Source: Pectinatus cerevisiiphilus
GTDB taxonomy: Bacteria > Bacillota > Negativicutes > Selenomonadales > Selenomonadaceae
Reading direction: 5' to 3'
Length of the DNA: 64,000 nucleotides
Assembly (NCBI RefSeq): GCF_004341685.1
Contig: NZ_SMAA01000002.1
Span: 124,001-188,000, forward strand
Shown here piece after piece: positions 19,220 to 28,197 of this stretch. The notes under the pieces were generated by a model. That model ran no database searches. It was not told where the DNA came from and saw nothing but the letters and a program-made list of their open reading frames with translations. Each line of letters begins with the position of its first letter. The stretch's first letter is position 1. The translations under genes and the position numbers were made by a program.

Positions 19220-19251
19220 TTTAATTATTATTAGAATTTATAATAATTAAA
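19220..19251. promoter_or_regulatory. 12-base perfect inverted repeat upstream of citD
   Basis: TTTAATTATTAT (19220-19231) and ATAATAATTAAA (19240-19251) are perfect complements with an 8-base spacer, 46 bases before the citD ATG. It could be an operator for the local LysR regulator, but all-AT repeats arise easily in DNA of this composition. Confidence 0.3.
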
Positions 19252-19297
19252 GATACATTTTTAGAATTATAGAGATGTTATATGAGGAGAAGACGCT

Positions 19298-19576
19298 ATG
19301 ACAAAAATATTAGCAAAATCTGCTAAGGCAGGATTTGAAGAAAAAAATGATCTTGTGGTCGAAGTTTCTCCACTGCAAAACGGTAGCGGAGTGGTAATTG
19401 ACCTACAATCACCTGTAAAAAATCAATATGGCAGGCATATAGAAGCATTGATTAAGGATACGGTAACAGCCGAAGGCTTTTTTGATGTTCAGGTTAATGT
19501 ACTAGATAAAGGGGCATGGGATTATACAATAAAGGCAAGGACAATTGCAGCACTTGAAAGGGGTATGAAGCAATGA
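19298..19576 (+). CDS. citD: Citrate lyase acyl-carrier-like subunit, prosthetic-group serine replaced
   Basis: The 92-residue protein matches CitD, the gamma (acyl-carrier) subunit of citrate/citramalate lyase, along its length (NQYGRHIEALIKDT, VLDKGAWDYTIKART). In known CitD the phosphoribosyl-dephospho-CoA group is attached to Ser14 within the motif LESGD/LESSD. Here the aligned stretch is FEEKND: the serine position is lysine (K16). A serine at residue 8 is the only nearby alternative. Either attachment moved or the subunit is structural. The ATG follows GAGGAG and the stop overlaps citE by 4 bases. No citC, citX or citG is in the window. Confidence 0.88.
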   Translation: MTKILAKSAKAGFEEKNDLVVEVSPLQNGSGVVIDLQSPVKNQYGRHIEALIKDTVTAEGFFDVQVNVLDKGAWDYTIKARTIAALERGMKQ

Positions 19577-20481
19577 ATGATCCTAAAACGAGATTACGTC
19601 GAACAATGATGTTTGTCCCCGGGAACAGTCCTAAGATGATTAATTCAGCAGATATTTATGGAGCGGACAGTCTTATGTTCGATGTGGAAGACGCAATAGC
19701 CATAACGGAAAAAGATACGGCAAGGCATCTTGTGGCCAATGCTTTAAAAACACTTAAATTTCATTCGGAAACGGTTGTCAGAATAAACCATCCCACACAA
19801 ACTCCTTTTGGCATGGACGATTTGAAAGTAATATTGCCATCAAAACCTGATATGATACGTTTACCCAAAGTGGAAGATGTATCCGAGGTTCAACTGATAA
19901 CTGATGAGATAGAAAAGGTTGAAAAAGAAAATGGCTGGCCGGAAGGCACCATAAATATTATCGGCGCGATTGAAAGCGTTAAAGGCCTTTATAATGTTAG
20001 AGAAATCTGTCAGCAGCCACGTTTAATTGCGATTGCGTTAGGCGCCGAAGATTTTATAGCCAATTTAAAAACGCAACGGACGAAAACAGGCATTGAACTT
20101 TATTATGCACGTTCGCAAATATTAATGGCGGCACGGGATGCAGAAATTCAATGTATGGATACCGTTTTTTCTGATGTAAAGGATATGGAAGGTTTTGAAC
20201 GTGAAGTGACAAACAGCCGTGACATGGGGTTTGACGGCAAGTCTGTTATTCATCCAAAACAAATAACGGCAGTCCATCGTATTTATACACCAAATGATAA
20301 ACAACTGACACATGCACTTAAAGTCCTTGCAGCCTTTGAAGATTCGCTTAAGAACCATAAAGGGGTATTGGCTGTCGACGGTAAAATGATTGATGGGCCA
20401 ATTGTTGTCAGGGCACAGCGTATTGTCGACCAAGCAAAAGCCGCGGGGATTGATGTTGAAAAGAAGAGGGAAGAAATATGA
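19573..20481 (+). CDS. citE: Citrate/citramalate lyase beta subunit (CitE-like)
   Basis: This 302-residue CitE-like protein is a TIM-barrel lyase subunit that cleaves the acyl thioester (citryl- or citramalyl-type) to oxaloacetate or pyruvate plus an acetyl thioester. Expected motifs are present: RRTMMFVPGNSPKM near the start, LMFDVEDAIAITEKD (magnesium-binding acidic residues), RINHP, IGAIESVKG, ALGAEDFIANLKTQRT and SVIHPKQI. It overlaps citD and citF by ATGA at both ends, so the three are translationally coupled. CitE homologues also act on free acyl-CoAs, which matters because the partner CitD lacks its usual attachment serine. Confidence 0.93.
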   Translation: MNDPKTRLRRTMMFVPGNSPKMINSADIYGADSLMFDVEDAIAITEKDTARHLVANALKTLKFHSETVVRINHPTQTPFGMDDLKVILPSKPDMIRLPKVEDVSEVQLITDEIEKVEKENGWPEGTINIIGAIESVKGLYNVREICQQPRLIAIALGAEDFIANLKTQRTKTGIELYYARSQILMAARDAEIQCMDTVFSDVKDMEGFEREVTNSRDMGFDGKSVIHPKQITAVHRIYTPNDKQLTHALKVLAAFEDSLKNHKGVLAVDGKMIDGPIVVRAQRIVDQAKAAGIDVEKKREEI

Positions 20482-22034
20482 AAAATGCAATAGGACGTGA
20501 TATCCCGGCTCATATTTCGGGAATAAATAATATAAGACTTTACGAAGGCGCAGGCGTTTATAAACCAGAAAAATCCGGCGCTGGTAAAAAGCTTCGTGTG
20601 GGCAAACCACATACAAATAAAATTTTACAATCAATTGATGAAGCAATAGAAAAGACCGGTCTAAAAGATGGACAGACGATTTCTTTTCATCATCATTTGC
20701 GCAATGGCGATTATGTGATGAAAATGGTAGTGGAACGCATTGCTGCCAAAGGTATAAAGAATATTACTATTGCGGCCAGTTCGCTTAGTCCCTGCCATGA
20801 TTTTCTGATTGATTATATTAAGGATGGTACAGTGACGGCACTGGAATCGAGCGGACTCAGGGGACAGTTAGGTAAATATTTGACAAGGCATCCTGAAGCT
20901 TTGCAAAAACCTACCATAATACGTTCACATGGTGGCAGAGCCAGAGCTATTGAAGCAGGTGAACTGCATATTGATGTTGCTTTTATGGCTGCACCGACAT
21001 GTGATAGGCAGGGAAATGCTACGGGACGTATCGGCAAGTCTGCATTTGGTTCTATGGGTTATGCGATGATTGATGCTGCATATGCGGATAATGTCGTGCT
21101 GATCACCGATAATCTTGTGGATGAACCTGTACATCCGTACAGTATTCCGCAGACACAGGTTGACTATATCGTCCCTGTCGAAGAAATCGGTGATCCTGCG
21201 GGGATTGCTTCTGGTGCTATTCGTATTACTAAAAGTCCTACACAACTGCTTATTGCTAAATATGCGGCTGAAGTTATGGAAAAAACAGGTATCCTTAAGG
21301 AAGGTTTTTCCATGCAACTGGGAAGTGGCGGAGCTTCTTTGGCAGCTGCAAAGTTCATCCGTGAAAAGATGGAAGCACAAAATATCACGGGGAGTTTCGG
21401 CATAGGTGGAGTTACAGGTATATTTTCTGAAATGCTCAAGGATGGTTTATTTAAAGCATGTTATGATGCGCAGACCTTTGATACAACGGCTGTGCAATCA
21501 TTGGCGGAAAATCCTAACCATATTGAAATATCAGCTTCTTTTTATGCTAATCCGTGGAACGCGGGGCCGATTGTCAATGACCTTGATGTGGTAATATTGA
21601 GTGCGACGGAAGTGGATCTTGATTTTAATGTAAATGTTATTACTGATTCCAATGGCGTATGTATGGGCGCGTCGGGGGGACATAGTGATACGGCCGCTGG
21701 TGCAGCTTTGACGATCATTGTTATGCCGCTGATTCGGGGCAGGCTGCCAATGATTAGGGATCATGTGCAAAATGTTGTGACGCCCGGAAATGATGTCGAT
21801 GTAATCATCACGGAACGGGGCATTGCCATCAATCCTAAGCGGACAGATCTCATTGAAAAATTAAGCAATAGCGGGCTGCCAATAATGAAAATTGAAAAAT
21901 TGCAGCAGATGGCTTATGATTTCGTGGGTAAACCTGATGAAGTGCAGCTGAGTGATGCTGATAAAGATATTGTGGCTGTTGTAGAATATAGAGATGGCAG
22001 TATATTGGATGTGATCCGCAAACCGTTGGTTTGA
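20478..22034 (+). CDS. citF: Citrate/citramalate lyase alpha subunit (CitF-like)
   Basis: This 518-residue CitF-like acyl transferase subunit exchanges acetyl for the incoming hydroxy acid on the carrier thioester. Seen are ISFHHHLRNGDYV, GHGRARAIEAGELHIDVAF-type CoA-transferase segments (here SHGGRARAIE), MQLGSGGASLAAAKF, and the C-terminal VITDSNGVCMGASGGHSDTAAGA. Length is that of the family. It is the last gene of the citDEF unit; LysR follows after a 320-base gap. Whether the complex splits citrate, citramalate or another branched malate cannot be read from sequence. Confidence 0.93.
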   Translation: MKNAIGRDIPAHISGINNIRLYEGAGVYKPEKSGAGKKLRVGKPHTNKILQSIDEAIEKTGLKDGQTISFHHHLRNGDYVMKMVVERIAAKGIKNITIAASSLSPCHDFLIDYIKDGTVTALESSGLRGQLGKYLTRHPEALQKPTIIRSHGGRARAIEAGELHIDVAFMAAPTCDRQGNATGRIGKSAFGSMGYAMIDAAYADNVVLITDNLVDEPVHPYSIPQTQVDYIVPVEEIGDPAGIASGAIRITKSPTQLLIAKYAAEVMEKTGILKEGFSMQLGSGGASLAAAKFIREKMEAQNITGSFGIGGVTGIFSEMLKDGLFKACYDAQTFDTTAVQSLAENPNHIEISASFYANPWNAGPIVNDLDVVILSATEVDLDFNVNVITDSNGVCMGASGGHSDTAAGAALTIIVMPLIRGRLPMIRDHVQNVVTPGNDVDVIITERGIAINPKRTDLIEKLSNSGLPIMKIEKLQQMAYDFVGKPDEVQLSDADKDIVAVVEYRDGSILDVIRKPLV

Positions 22035-22220
22035 TGTATTGCTTTAGGTTTGCAAATTTAAGACTGGTGTGAAAAATTGACTGTTGTTTTAAACGGCTTG
22101 GATACATATTAGTAAATTAGGCAGTGCAGTATGTAACGAGATTTGTTTTGGCAACAGTCTTTTTTGTAATGCCAAGAAAGAGATAGTCCATTTTCTGGTT
22201 GGTATATGGAAAGGGAAAAT

Positions 22221-22328
22221 ATGGCTGCAATTCTCTATAGGAGTGGGTTTCGGCATGGTGGTTTAGACGGTACTTCTATACCAAAGCAGGAATTTGCCGC
22301 TATGATACCGAAAATAAAATTAAAGTAA
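22221..22328 (+). CDS. Possible 35-residue small protein between citF and LysR
   Basis: An ATG behind AAGGG opens a 35-residue basic frame ending in PKQEFAAMIPKIKLK, 27 bases before the LysR ATG. It has no recognised relative and might be the tail of a decayed gene. It is the only coding-like content in the 320-base gap 22035-22354. Confidence 0.25.
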   Translation: MAAILYRSGFRHGGLDGTSIPKQEFAAMIPKIKLK

Positions 22329-22354
22329 ATTATTTGAAAGCAGTTGAGTTTTAA

Positions 22355-23218
22355 ATGGAAGATCGGGATTGGCAAATAATACAGAAGATATATAGCGAAA
22401 AAAATATAACTAAAGCTGCACAGGCTTTATATATGTCGCAGCCCGCATTGACTGCCCGGTTACAGCATATTGAACGTGAATTTAATGTCCGCATTGTCCA
22501 CCGCAGTACGAGGGGAATACAATTTACACCAGAGGGCGAATACCTTGTGGAAAAAGCGGCACAGATGATAGACCAGATGCGGCATATAAAAAACGAAGTA
22601 CAGGAGCTTTTTAGTGAAAATGCCGGTACACTTGAAATAGGTGCGTCGAACTATCTTACAATGTATGTATTGCCGGCGCTGCTCGAACAATTTAAAAAGA
22701 GGTATCCGGCTGTAAAATATAGTGTAGAGACAAACTGGAGCAAAAATATTTTTACCTTACTTTACAATCAGAAAATACAGATTGGTTTTACCAGTATAGA
22801 TTATGGCGGCTGCAAAAATAAACACCTTATGTTTGAAGAGCCTGTCTGCATTGCTTATCGGGAACCGTTTTCTATAAGCGATTTACCTGAATTGCCGCGG
22901 ATAGAATATGACAGTGATTATTTATTGAAGGGACAGCTTGATAAATGGTGGCGGGAGAATTTTAAAAAACCGCCCCAAGTAAGTATGCATGTGTCAAATT
23001 TGGAGAATTGCAAACGAATGGTAGTCCATGGCTTAGGGTATGCACCATTACCAGCGCATATTATTAAAGAGCATGATAATGTATTACATAAGTTACCTAT
23101 AGTGGAAAAATCGGGTGAACCGATTACACGAAAGACATGGATGATTTATAGTGAACTTAATAATGATTTACCAATCGTTAAATTATTTGTTGACTTTGTG
23201 AAAAAATACACATTATGA
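22355..23218 (+). CDS. LysR-family transcriptional regulator
   Basis: This 287-residue regulator has an N-terminal winged helix-turn-helix (KIYSEKNITKAAQALYMSQPALTARLQHIEREFNVRIVHRSTRG) and a periplasmic-binding-like effector domain from about residue 90. It sits directly downstream of citDEF on the same strand, so it is the likely activator of the citDEF and hydratase/DcuC genes. In E. coli a LysR gene (ybhD) also neighbours the YbhJ hydratase, a parallel noted from memory. Translation starts at ATG 22355; the ribosome-binding site is weak (GAAAGCAG). A strong terminator follows. Confidence 0.92.
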   Translation: MEDRDWQIIQKIYSEKNITKAAQALYMSQPALTARLQHIEREFNVRIVHRSTRGIQFTPEGEYLVEKAAQMIDQMRHIKNEVQELFSENAGTLEIGASNYLTMYVLPALLEQFKKRYPAVKYSVETNWSKNIFTLLYNQKIQIGFTSIDYGGCKNKHLMFEEPVCIAYREPFSISDLPELPRIEYDSDYLLKGQLDKWWRENFKKPPQVSMHVSNLENCKRMVVHGLGYAPLPAHIIKEHDNVLHKLPIVEKSGEPITRKTWMIYSELNNDLPIVKLFVDFVKKYTL

Positions 23219-23230
23219 TCTAATAATAAA

Positions 23231-23280
23231 AATAAGAACTTCTGGCAGCGATTTCGTTCGCTGTTAGAAGTTCTTATTTT
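23231..23280. terminator. Bidirectional intrinsic terminator
   Basis: Arms AATAAGAACTTCT (23231-23243) and AGAAGTTCTTATT (23266-23278) pair perfectly, with an inner CAGCGA/TCGCTG stem. It separates the LysR gene from converging murB, with T-rich ends on both strands. Confidence 0.9.
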
Positions 23281-23316
23281 ATATTGGGACTTATATGCTA
23301 AAAGGTCATAAGATAT

Positions 23317-24234
23317 CTATTTTTCACCGATGAGACGTACTTCCGGATAAAGCTTTATACCATGCTTTTCATAAACCCGGCGCTGTACCTCATCAATTAA
23401 TTGCAAAACATCTTGGGCAGTAGCCTTGCCGGTATTTACGACAAATCCCGCATGTTTTGTGGAGATTTGTGCGCCCCCGACACGGAAACCTTTAAGCCCT
23501 GTTTGGTCGATTAGGGTACCAGCATAGTGCCCAGGAGGTCGTTTGAAGGTAGAACCAGCACTAGGCATTTCCAAGGGTTGTTTGCTTTCCCTTTTTGCGG
23601 TAAGTTCATCCATCATGGTGATGATGTCTTCTTTTTTACCTTTTTGCAAAGTAAATTCTATTTCACAGATAGCATTGGCATTTCCCTGAAAAATACTGTG
23701 CCTGTAGCCAAAATCAAGCACATCCGCACCATAACGGATCATTTGGCCGCTTTTGTCGACAGCAGTTACGCTTGTTACTACATTTTTTATTTCGCCGCCA
23801 TAAGCACCGGCATTCATATAGACTGCACCACCGGTACTACCGGGAATGCCCACGGCAAATTCCAGTCCGGTCAAAAGCTGCGCCGCGGCAAACTTTGCCA
23901 CATCGTGCAAAAGGGTACCACAGCCAGCATAAACTTTTTCGCCTTTACAGTGCATAAAAGACATTTCTTTGCCGAATTTGATTACTACGCCGCGTATACC
24001 TTTATCAAGAACTAAAATGTTTGAACCGTTGCCGATTATTGTGCAGGGAACAGAATATTCTTTTATTACTAGCATAATCTTTTTTATTTCTTCCATTGAA
24101 GCGGGAAAAATCAAACAGTCAGCAGGACCGCCTATTTTAAAGGTTGTCTGTTCAGACATAGGAGCATTTGTTAAAATTCGTTCCGTAGGAAGAAAGCTTT
24201 TTAATTTTGCTATACAATTGTCAAGACGTGGCAA
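23317..24234 (-). CDS. murB: UDP-N-acetylenolpyruvoylglucosamine reductase
   Basis: This 305-residue flavoenzyme reduces UDP-GlcNAc-enolpyruvate to UDP-MurNAc in peptidoglycan synthesis. Seen are the FAD-binding TTFKIGGPADCLIFP and GNGSNILV, the AVGIPGSTGGAVYMNAGAYGGEI core, FGYRHSIF, SAGSTFKRPPG (catalytic serine region) and the C-terminal VYEKHGIKLYPEVRLIGE. This is the shorter type II form. The start is TTG 24234, with AAGGA upstream; the first ATG is 25 codons in and would remove conserved residues. trmL and pnp lie upstream on the same strand. Confidence 0.96.
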   Translation of the reverse strand: MPRLDNCIAKLKSFLPTERILTNAPMSEQTTFKIGGPADCLIFPASMEEIKKIMLVIKEYSVPCTIIGNGSNILVLDKGIRGVVIKFGKEMSFMHCKGEKVYAGCGTLLHDVAKFAAAQLLTGLEFAVGIPGSTGGAVYMNAGAYGGEIKNVVTSVTAVDKSGQMIRYGADVLDFGYRHSIFQGNANAICEIEFTLQKGKKEDIITMMDELTAKRESKQPLEMPSAGSTFKRPPGHYAGTLIDQTGLKGFRVGGAQISTKHAGFVVNTGKATAQDVLQLIDEVQRRVYEKHGIKLYPEVRLIGEK

Positions 24235-24259
24235 TTAACTCATTCCTTACATTTGCAAG

Positions 24260-24745
24260 TCAAATTTTCTCGAGATAGTCATTGGTCTTCTTCAAGGCCG
24301 CAAATGACTGCTGCCTGAGAGCTTCATAAACTACTATGGATACAGAATTAGAGAGGTTTAAGGAGCGTGCTTCTGCGATCATTGGAATACGCACGCAAGA
24401 AGATAAATTGGCCTTTAGGATTGATTCGGGAATACCAGCATCTTCTCTGCCAAACACCAGCATGTCATCTTTTCCATAGGTAACATCTGTATATGTGTTT
24501 GGTGCTTTTGTGGAAAGATAATGATAAGAAGAATTGGCATAAAGGGAAAGTACTTCATCAAAATTTTTGTGGTAATGTACTTTTAATAGATGCCAATAAT
24601 CAAGCCCAGCACGCTTTAAATGTTTATCATCTGTTGAAAAACCAAGCGGTTCAACAAGATGCAGTTCACAACCTGTGGCTGCACATAAGCGGGCAATGTT
24701 ACCTGTATTGGGTGGTATTTGTGGTTCAATAAGTACTATATGCAT
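24260..24745 (-). CDS. trmL: tRNA (cytidine(34)-2'-O)-methyltransferase
   Basis: This 161-residue SPOUT methyltransferase of the TrmL (YibK/CspR) type methylates the wobble ribose of tRNA-Leu. It has the N-terminal MHIVLIEPQIPPNTGNIARLCAATGCELHLVEPLGF, the LVFGREDAGIPE knot segment and the C-terminal IPMIAEARSLNLSNSVSIVVYEALRQ that binds S-adenosylmethionine. It follows pnp by 14 bases and precedes murB by 25 bases, so the three are likely co-transcribed. Confidence 0.94.
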   Translation of the reverse strand: MHIVLIEPQIPPNTGNIARLCAATGCELHLVEPLGFSTDDKHLKRAGLDYWHLLKVHYHKNFDEVLSLYANSSYHYLSTKAPNTYTDVTYGKDDMLVFGREDAGIPESILKANLSSCVRIPMIAEARSLNLSNSVSIVVYEALRQQSFAALKKTNDYLEKI

Positions 24746-24759
24746 CTTTCTGGCCTGCC

Positions 24760-26829
24760 TTACAATAATACCTTATGGGAAAGATTTACACGTCCGTGGC
24801 TGTCTATTTCAGTGACCTTGACTTCAAGCTCATCACCGACTTTTACAACATCTTCGACTTTGCCAACACGGTTTTTATCCAGCTGGGAAATATGGCATAA
24901 GCCTTCTTTGCCAGGAAGCACTTCGACAAAAGCGCCAAAGTTCATTATACGTGTTACTTTGCCTTTATATACAGTACCGACTTCGACTTCGCGAGTCAGA
25001 TCTTTTATTATGTCGACAGCTTTCTTAGCGCTTTCCAAGCTTACTGCCGTTATGCGGACTGTACCGTCATCTTCGATGTCGATTTGTACGCCTGTTTCAT
25101 CAATGATTTTTTTGATTATTTTACCGCCCGGTCCGATAACGTCGCGTATCTTGTCAACGGGAATATTGATAGTAGTGACACGCGGTGCGTAAGGAGAAAG
25201 TTCTTTTGCCGGTTCGTTTATTGCTTCCATCATTTTACTGAGGATATGGGCACGGCCGCGTTTGGCTTGTTCGAGTGCCGAAGCGAGGATATCGCGTGTT
25301 ATACCGGTCAATTTGATATCCATTTGGATGGCAGTTACGCCATCTTCTGTACCGGCTACCTTAAAGTCCATATCACCAAGGGCATCTTCCATACCCTGGA
25401 TGTCTGTTAAAATGGTATAAGCTTCGCCATCTTTTACCAGACCCATAGCGACACCGGATACTGGTTTTTTTATGGGAACGCCAGCGTTCATGAGTGAAAG
25501 TGTGCTGCCGCAAACGCTGCCCATGGAGCTGGAACCATTAGATTCTAAGATTTCAGAAACAAGACGGATGGTATAAGGGAAGTCGTCTACTGTCGGGATG
25601 ACTGGGACGAGTGCTCTTTCTGCAAGAGCGCCATGCCCTATTTCGCGCCGTCCCGGACTTCTCATAGGACGGGCTTCACCGACGCTGTAGCCGGGGAAGT
25701 TGTAGTGGTGGATATACCGTTTAGAGGTTTCGATACCAACGCCATCAATTATTTGTTCATCGCCTAGTGGGCCGAGCGTAGTGATTGTAAGTACTTGTGT
25801 CTGGCCACGGGTGAAGAGCCCGGAACCATGCACACGCGGCAGAAGGCCGACTTCACAGCTTACAGGGCGCACTTCGTCAACTGCGCGTCCATCAGGACGT
25901 ATTTTTTCGTGGGAAATCATCTTGCGGACGATTTCTTTTACTAATTTATGCAGAACGGCGCTGATTTCCATGGAAGCTTCAGGATATTCTTCCAGAAAAT
26001 GTTCGAGTGCTTCAGCTTTTACCTGCGCAATGTGTTCGTCACGGCGCAGTTTGTCGCTGTCACGTACAGCAGCGTTGAGTTTATCATAAGAATATTCGCG
26101 AACCTTATCTACTAATTCTTCTGCTGGCTGGAATAATTTAACATCACGTTTTTCTTTACCGCATTCAGCCACCATATTTTGCTGGAATTCGACAAGTTTT
26201 TTTATTTCCTGATGTCCAAACATAATTGCATCGAGAATTACTTCTTCAGGCAATTCATTGGCTCCGGCTTCAACCATCATTACGGCATCATGGGAGCCGG
26301 CAATTGTAAGGTTGAGGTCAGATTTTGCTCTTTCTTCCACAGTCGGGTTGACGATAAAGCTACCGTCGATGCGACCAATGCGCACGCCTGCGATAGGCCC
26401 TTTAAAAGGAATGTCGGAAAGGGAAAGAGCTGCCGAAGCACCGATCATACCGGCTATTTCGGGTGGGTTATCCTGGTCTACGGATAAAACCGTAGCTACT
26501 ATCTGGACGTCATTTCTAAAACCTTCTGGGAAAAGTGGACGTATCGGTCGGTCGATAAGACGGCTGCATAAGATAGCAGATTCCGAAGGACGTCCTTCTC
26601 TTTTAATGAAGCCACCAGGAATTTTACCAACAGCATACATCTTTTCTTCATAATCGACCGTTAACGGGAAAAAATCAATCCCCTCGCGCGGTTCAGCAGA
26701 TGCTGTGGCAGTGACAATGACGACAGTATCACCGTAGCGGACGAGAACGGCACCATTAGCTTGCTTGGCCATTTTCCCGGTTTCTACGACGAATTTGCGT
26801 CCGCCGAGCGTAGTTTCAAAACTGTGCAT
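24760..26829 (-). CDS. pnp: Polynucleotide phosphorylase
   Basis: This 689-residue phosphorolytic 3'-5' exoribonuclease has two RNase PH domains ([11 protein letters not shown]-like [19 protein letters not shown] first; [16 protein letters not shown] with the [15 protein letters not shown] phosphate site second), followed by a KH domain ([20 protein letters not shown]) and an S1 domain ([27 protein letters not shown]). The length is usual. The ATG follows AGGAGG. It lies 243 bases downstream of rpsO, as in many bacteria, with a long leader hairpin just before the start that fits RNase III-dependent autocontrol. Confidence 0.98.
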   Translation of the reverse strand: MHSFETTLGGRKFVVETGKMAKQANGAVLVRYGDTVVIVTATASAEPREGIDFFPLTVDYEEKMYAVGKIPGGFIKREGRPSESAILCSRLIDRPIRPLFPEGFRNDVQIVATVLSVDQDNPPEIAGMIGASAALSLSDIPFKGPIAGVRIGRIDGSFIVNPTVEERAKSDLNLTIAGSHDAVMMVEAGANELPEEVILDAIMFGHQEIKKLVEFQQNMVAECGKEKRDVKLFQPAEELVDKVREYSYDKLNAAVRDSDKLRRDEHIAQVKAEALEHFLEEYPEASMEISAVLHKLVKEIVRKMISHEKIRPDGRAVDEVRPVSCEVGLLPRVHGSGLFTRGQTQVLTITTLGPLGDEQIIDGVGIETSKRYIHHYNFPGYSVGEARPMRSPGRREIGHGALAERALVPVIPTVDDFPYTIRLVSEILESNGSSSMGSVCGSTLSLMNAGVPIKKPVSGVAMGLVKDGEAYTILTDIQGMEDALGDMDFKVAGTEDGVTAIQMDIKLTGITRDILASALEQAKRGRAHILSKMMEAINEPAKELSPYAPRVTTINIPVDKIRDVIGPGGKIIKKIIDETGVQIDIEDDGTVRITAVSLESAKKAVDIIKDLTREVEVGTVYKGKVTRIMNFGAFVEVLPGKEGLCHISQLDKNRVGKVEDVVKVGDELEVKVTEIDSHGRVNLSHKVLL

Positions 26830-26875
26830 AATATACCTCCTAAAACTTATTGCAGCAAATGTGCACAGTAAACAG

Positions 26876-26916
26876 TGAAATATCTGCTTGAGAAACGCAC
26901 TCAGGCAAACATTTCA
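26876..26916 (-). promoter_or_regulatory. pnp leader hairpin (probable processing/autoregulation site)
   Basis: Seventeen-base arms (26876-26892 and 26900-26916) around a 7-base loop pair at 16 of 17 positions on the minus-strand RNA, counting two G-U pairs that would be mismatches on the other strand. That strand bias supports an RNA role. It ends about 47 bases before the pnp ATG. In E. coli a similar stem is cut by RNase III and mediates PNPase autoregulation; the same here is inference. Confidence 0.6.
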
Positions 26917-26953
26917 CCATCCACTGGACACACTGCAAAATCGTGTAAAATAC

Positions 26954-27003
26954 AAAAAACGGGACCAGTCCATTATACAAATAGACAACAGCCCCGCTTT
27001 TTT
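26954..27003 (-). terminator. Intrinsic terminator/attenuator between rpsO and pnp
   Basis: On the minus strand AAAAAGCGGG pairs with CCCGTTTTTT, one G-U pair, around a long loop, and the T-run lies at the 3' end. It would end part of the rpsO transcripts and let the rest read into pnp. Confidence 0.65.
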
Positions 27004-27072
27004 GATAATTGCTAATGTCGGCTCGTATAACTAATTTTACTTTAAAATTGCCCAAAATTAGATTTTAGATAA

Positions 27073-27351
27073 TTATCTTTTGTTAGCTTTGCCGATATTT
27101 AATTTCTTCAAAATAGCACGGTAACGTTCAACATCTTTGTCATATAAATAAGCTAAAAGTCTGCGGCGATGACCAACCATCTTGAGAAGACCACGACGGG
27201 AATGGAAATCTTTTTTGTTAGCTTTTAAGTGTTCAGTCAAATAAAGTATACGTGCAGTTAAAAGGGCGATCTGCACTTCCGGTGATCCAGTGTCACCTTC
27301 GTGGGTGGAATTGTCTTGAATAATCTGTAATTTTTGTTCTTGTGTAAGCAT
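27073..27351 (-). CDS. rpsO: 30S ribosomal protein S15
   Basis: This 92-residue protein is S15, which binds 16S rRNA early in small-subunit assembly. Conserved parts are [52 protein letters not shown] and [12 protein letters not shown]. The chosen start MLTQEQK has GGAGG upstream; an in-frame extension would add 34 unlikely residues. A consensus-like promoter lies about 90 bases upstream, and the short leader contains an ACCGT/ACGGC-type stem that could host S15 autocontrol, though no known S15 site was proved. Confidence 0.98.
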   Translation of the reverse strand: MLTQEQKLQIIQDNSTHEGDTGSPEVQIALLTARILYLTEHLKANKKDFHSRRGLLKMVGHRRRLLAYLYDKDVERYRAILKKLNIGKANKR

Positions 27352-27443
27352 TAAAATCCTCCTAAATTTTTTCATTCCTATTGACCAGGCAGCCGTTGGA
27401 GTTGACGGTAACCGCGCCAAAGGAGATATGATATTTCTTAAAA

Positions 27444-27472
27444 AATATATCACAAAATAGAGCGGCTGTAAA
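27444..27472 (-). promoter_or_regulatory. rpsO promoter
   Basis: On the minus strand TTTACA (27472-27467) and TATATT (27449-27444) are 17 bases apart, about 93 bases before the rpsO ATG. Confidence 0.65.
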
Positions 27473-27492
27473 CAGAAATATATTAAATTAAG

Positions 27493-28197
27493 TTAAATAT
27501 CCCATTTTATGGACGAAGGCAGCGGCGTCGCCAAATCGATCTGGCGAAGTATCCAGGAAGCGTTGTCATGTGTTGCGCTCATTGCTTCTTCCAAGGCTTT
27601 TTTATTTTTTTCAGGCACGTCCATATATGAGAAGGCTTTTTTCATCATTTCGATGGAATCAACAGTATGGAAATTGGCAGCGGCAACCTGTGCCAAAAAA
27701 CGATAACCATAATATAGATAGCTTATGTGTTTTACAGGCAGGTTGGCATAGGCGGTTATCTTGTCTTCTATTTCGTCAGCGGCAAGGTCTGTTTTCTTCT
27801 GGCGCGTTAGGATATTCCAGCGATCGGCCCAAAGCTCGCCGCGCAGAATATATTTGTATAAAAAATCATTTTCTTCGGCTAGCTCTATAGCCATATTTAT
27901 GTAGTGAAGTGCTGCATCAAGATCTTTTTGGTCACGCAGAATTGTGCTCAAATGTTGCAAGGCGTACAGTTTTTCTTCTACATCTTCACTGCTGTTTTCA
28001 TTTGGTTCAATATCAACGATGGAACGGAACAGTTCGATAGCTTCGGTTTCCTTGGCAAATTCTGGCATTGCAAGAAAATGGGCAAGACGTGCTCTTGCAT
28101 GCCAGTCATCAAAACCGCCGGCGAATAACAGTGCTGGTGGCTTTATTTTAGAATCAACGACGAGATGTGTAAGTTCATGAAATTCATTGCTGTTCAT
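27493..28197 (-). CDS. TPR-like cytosolic protein of unknown function
   Basis: The 234-residue soluble protein is rich in paired helices with TPR-like spacing (EDVEEKLYALQHLSTILRDQKDLDAALHYINMAIELAEEND, then a second helical block). No enzymatic motif or known family was recognised. An ATG at 28221 is in frame, but AAAAGGAG lies between it and ATG 28197, so the latter is the start. It is upstream of rpsO on the same strand, separated by a promoter, so it forms its own unit. A scaffold or protein-binding role is possible but not shown. Confidence 0.6.
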   Translation of the reverse strand: MNSNEFHELTHLVVDSKIKPPALLFAGGFDDWHARARLAHFLAMPEFAKETEAIELFRSIVDIEPNENSSEDVEEKLYALQHLSTILRDQKDLDAALHYINMAIELAEENDFLYKYILRGELWADRWNILTRQKKTDLAADEIEDKITAYANLPVKHISYLYYGYRFLAQVAAANFHTVDSIEMMKKAFSYMDVPEKNKKALEEAMSATHDNASWILRQIDLATPLPSSIKWDI

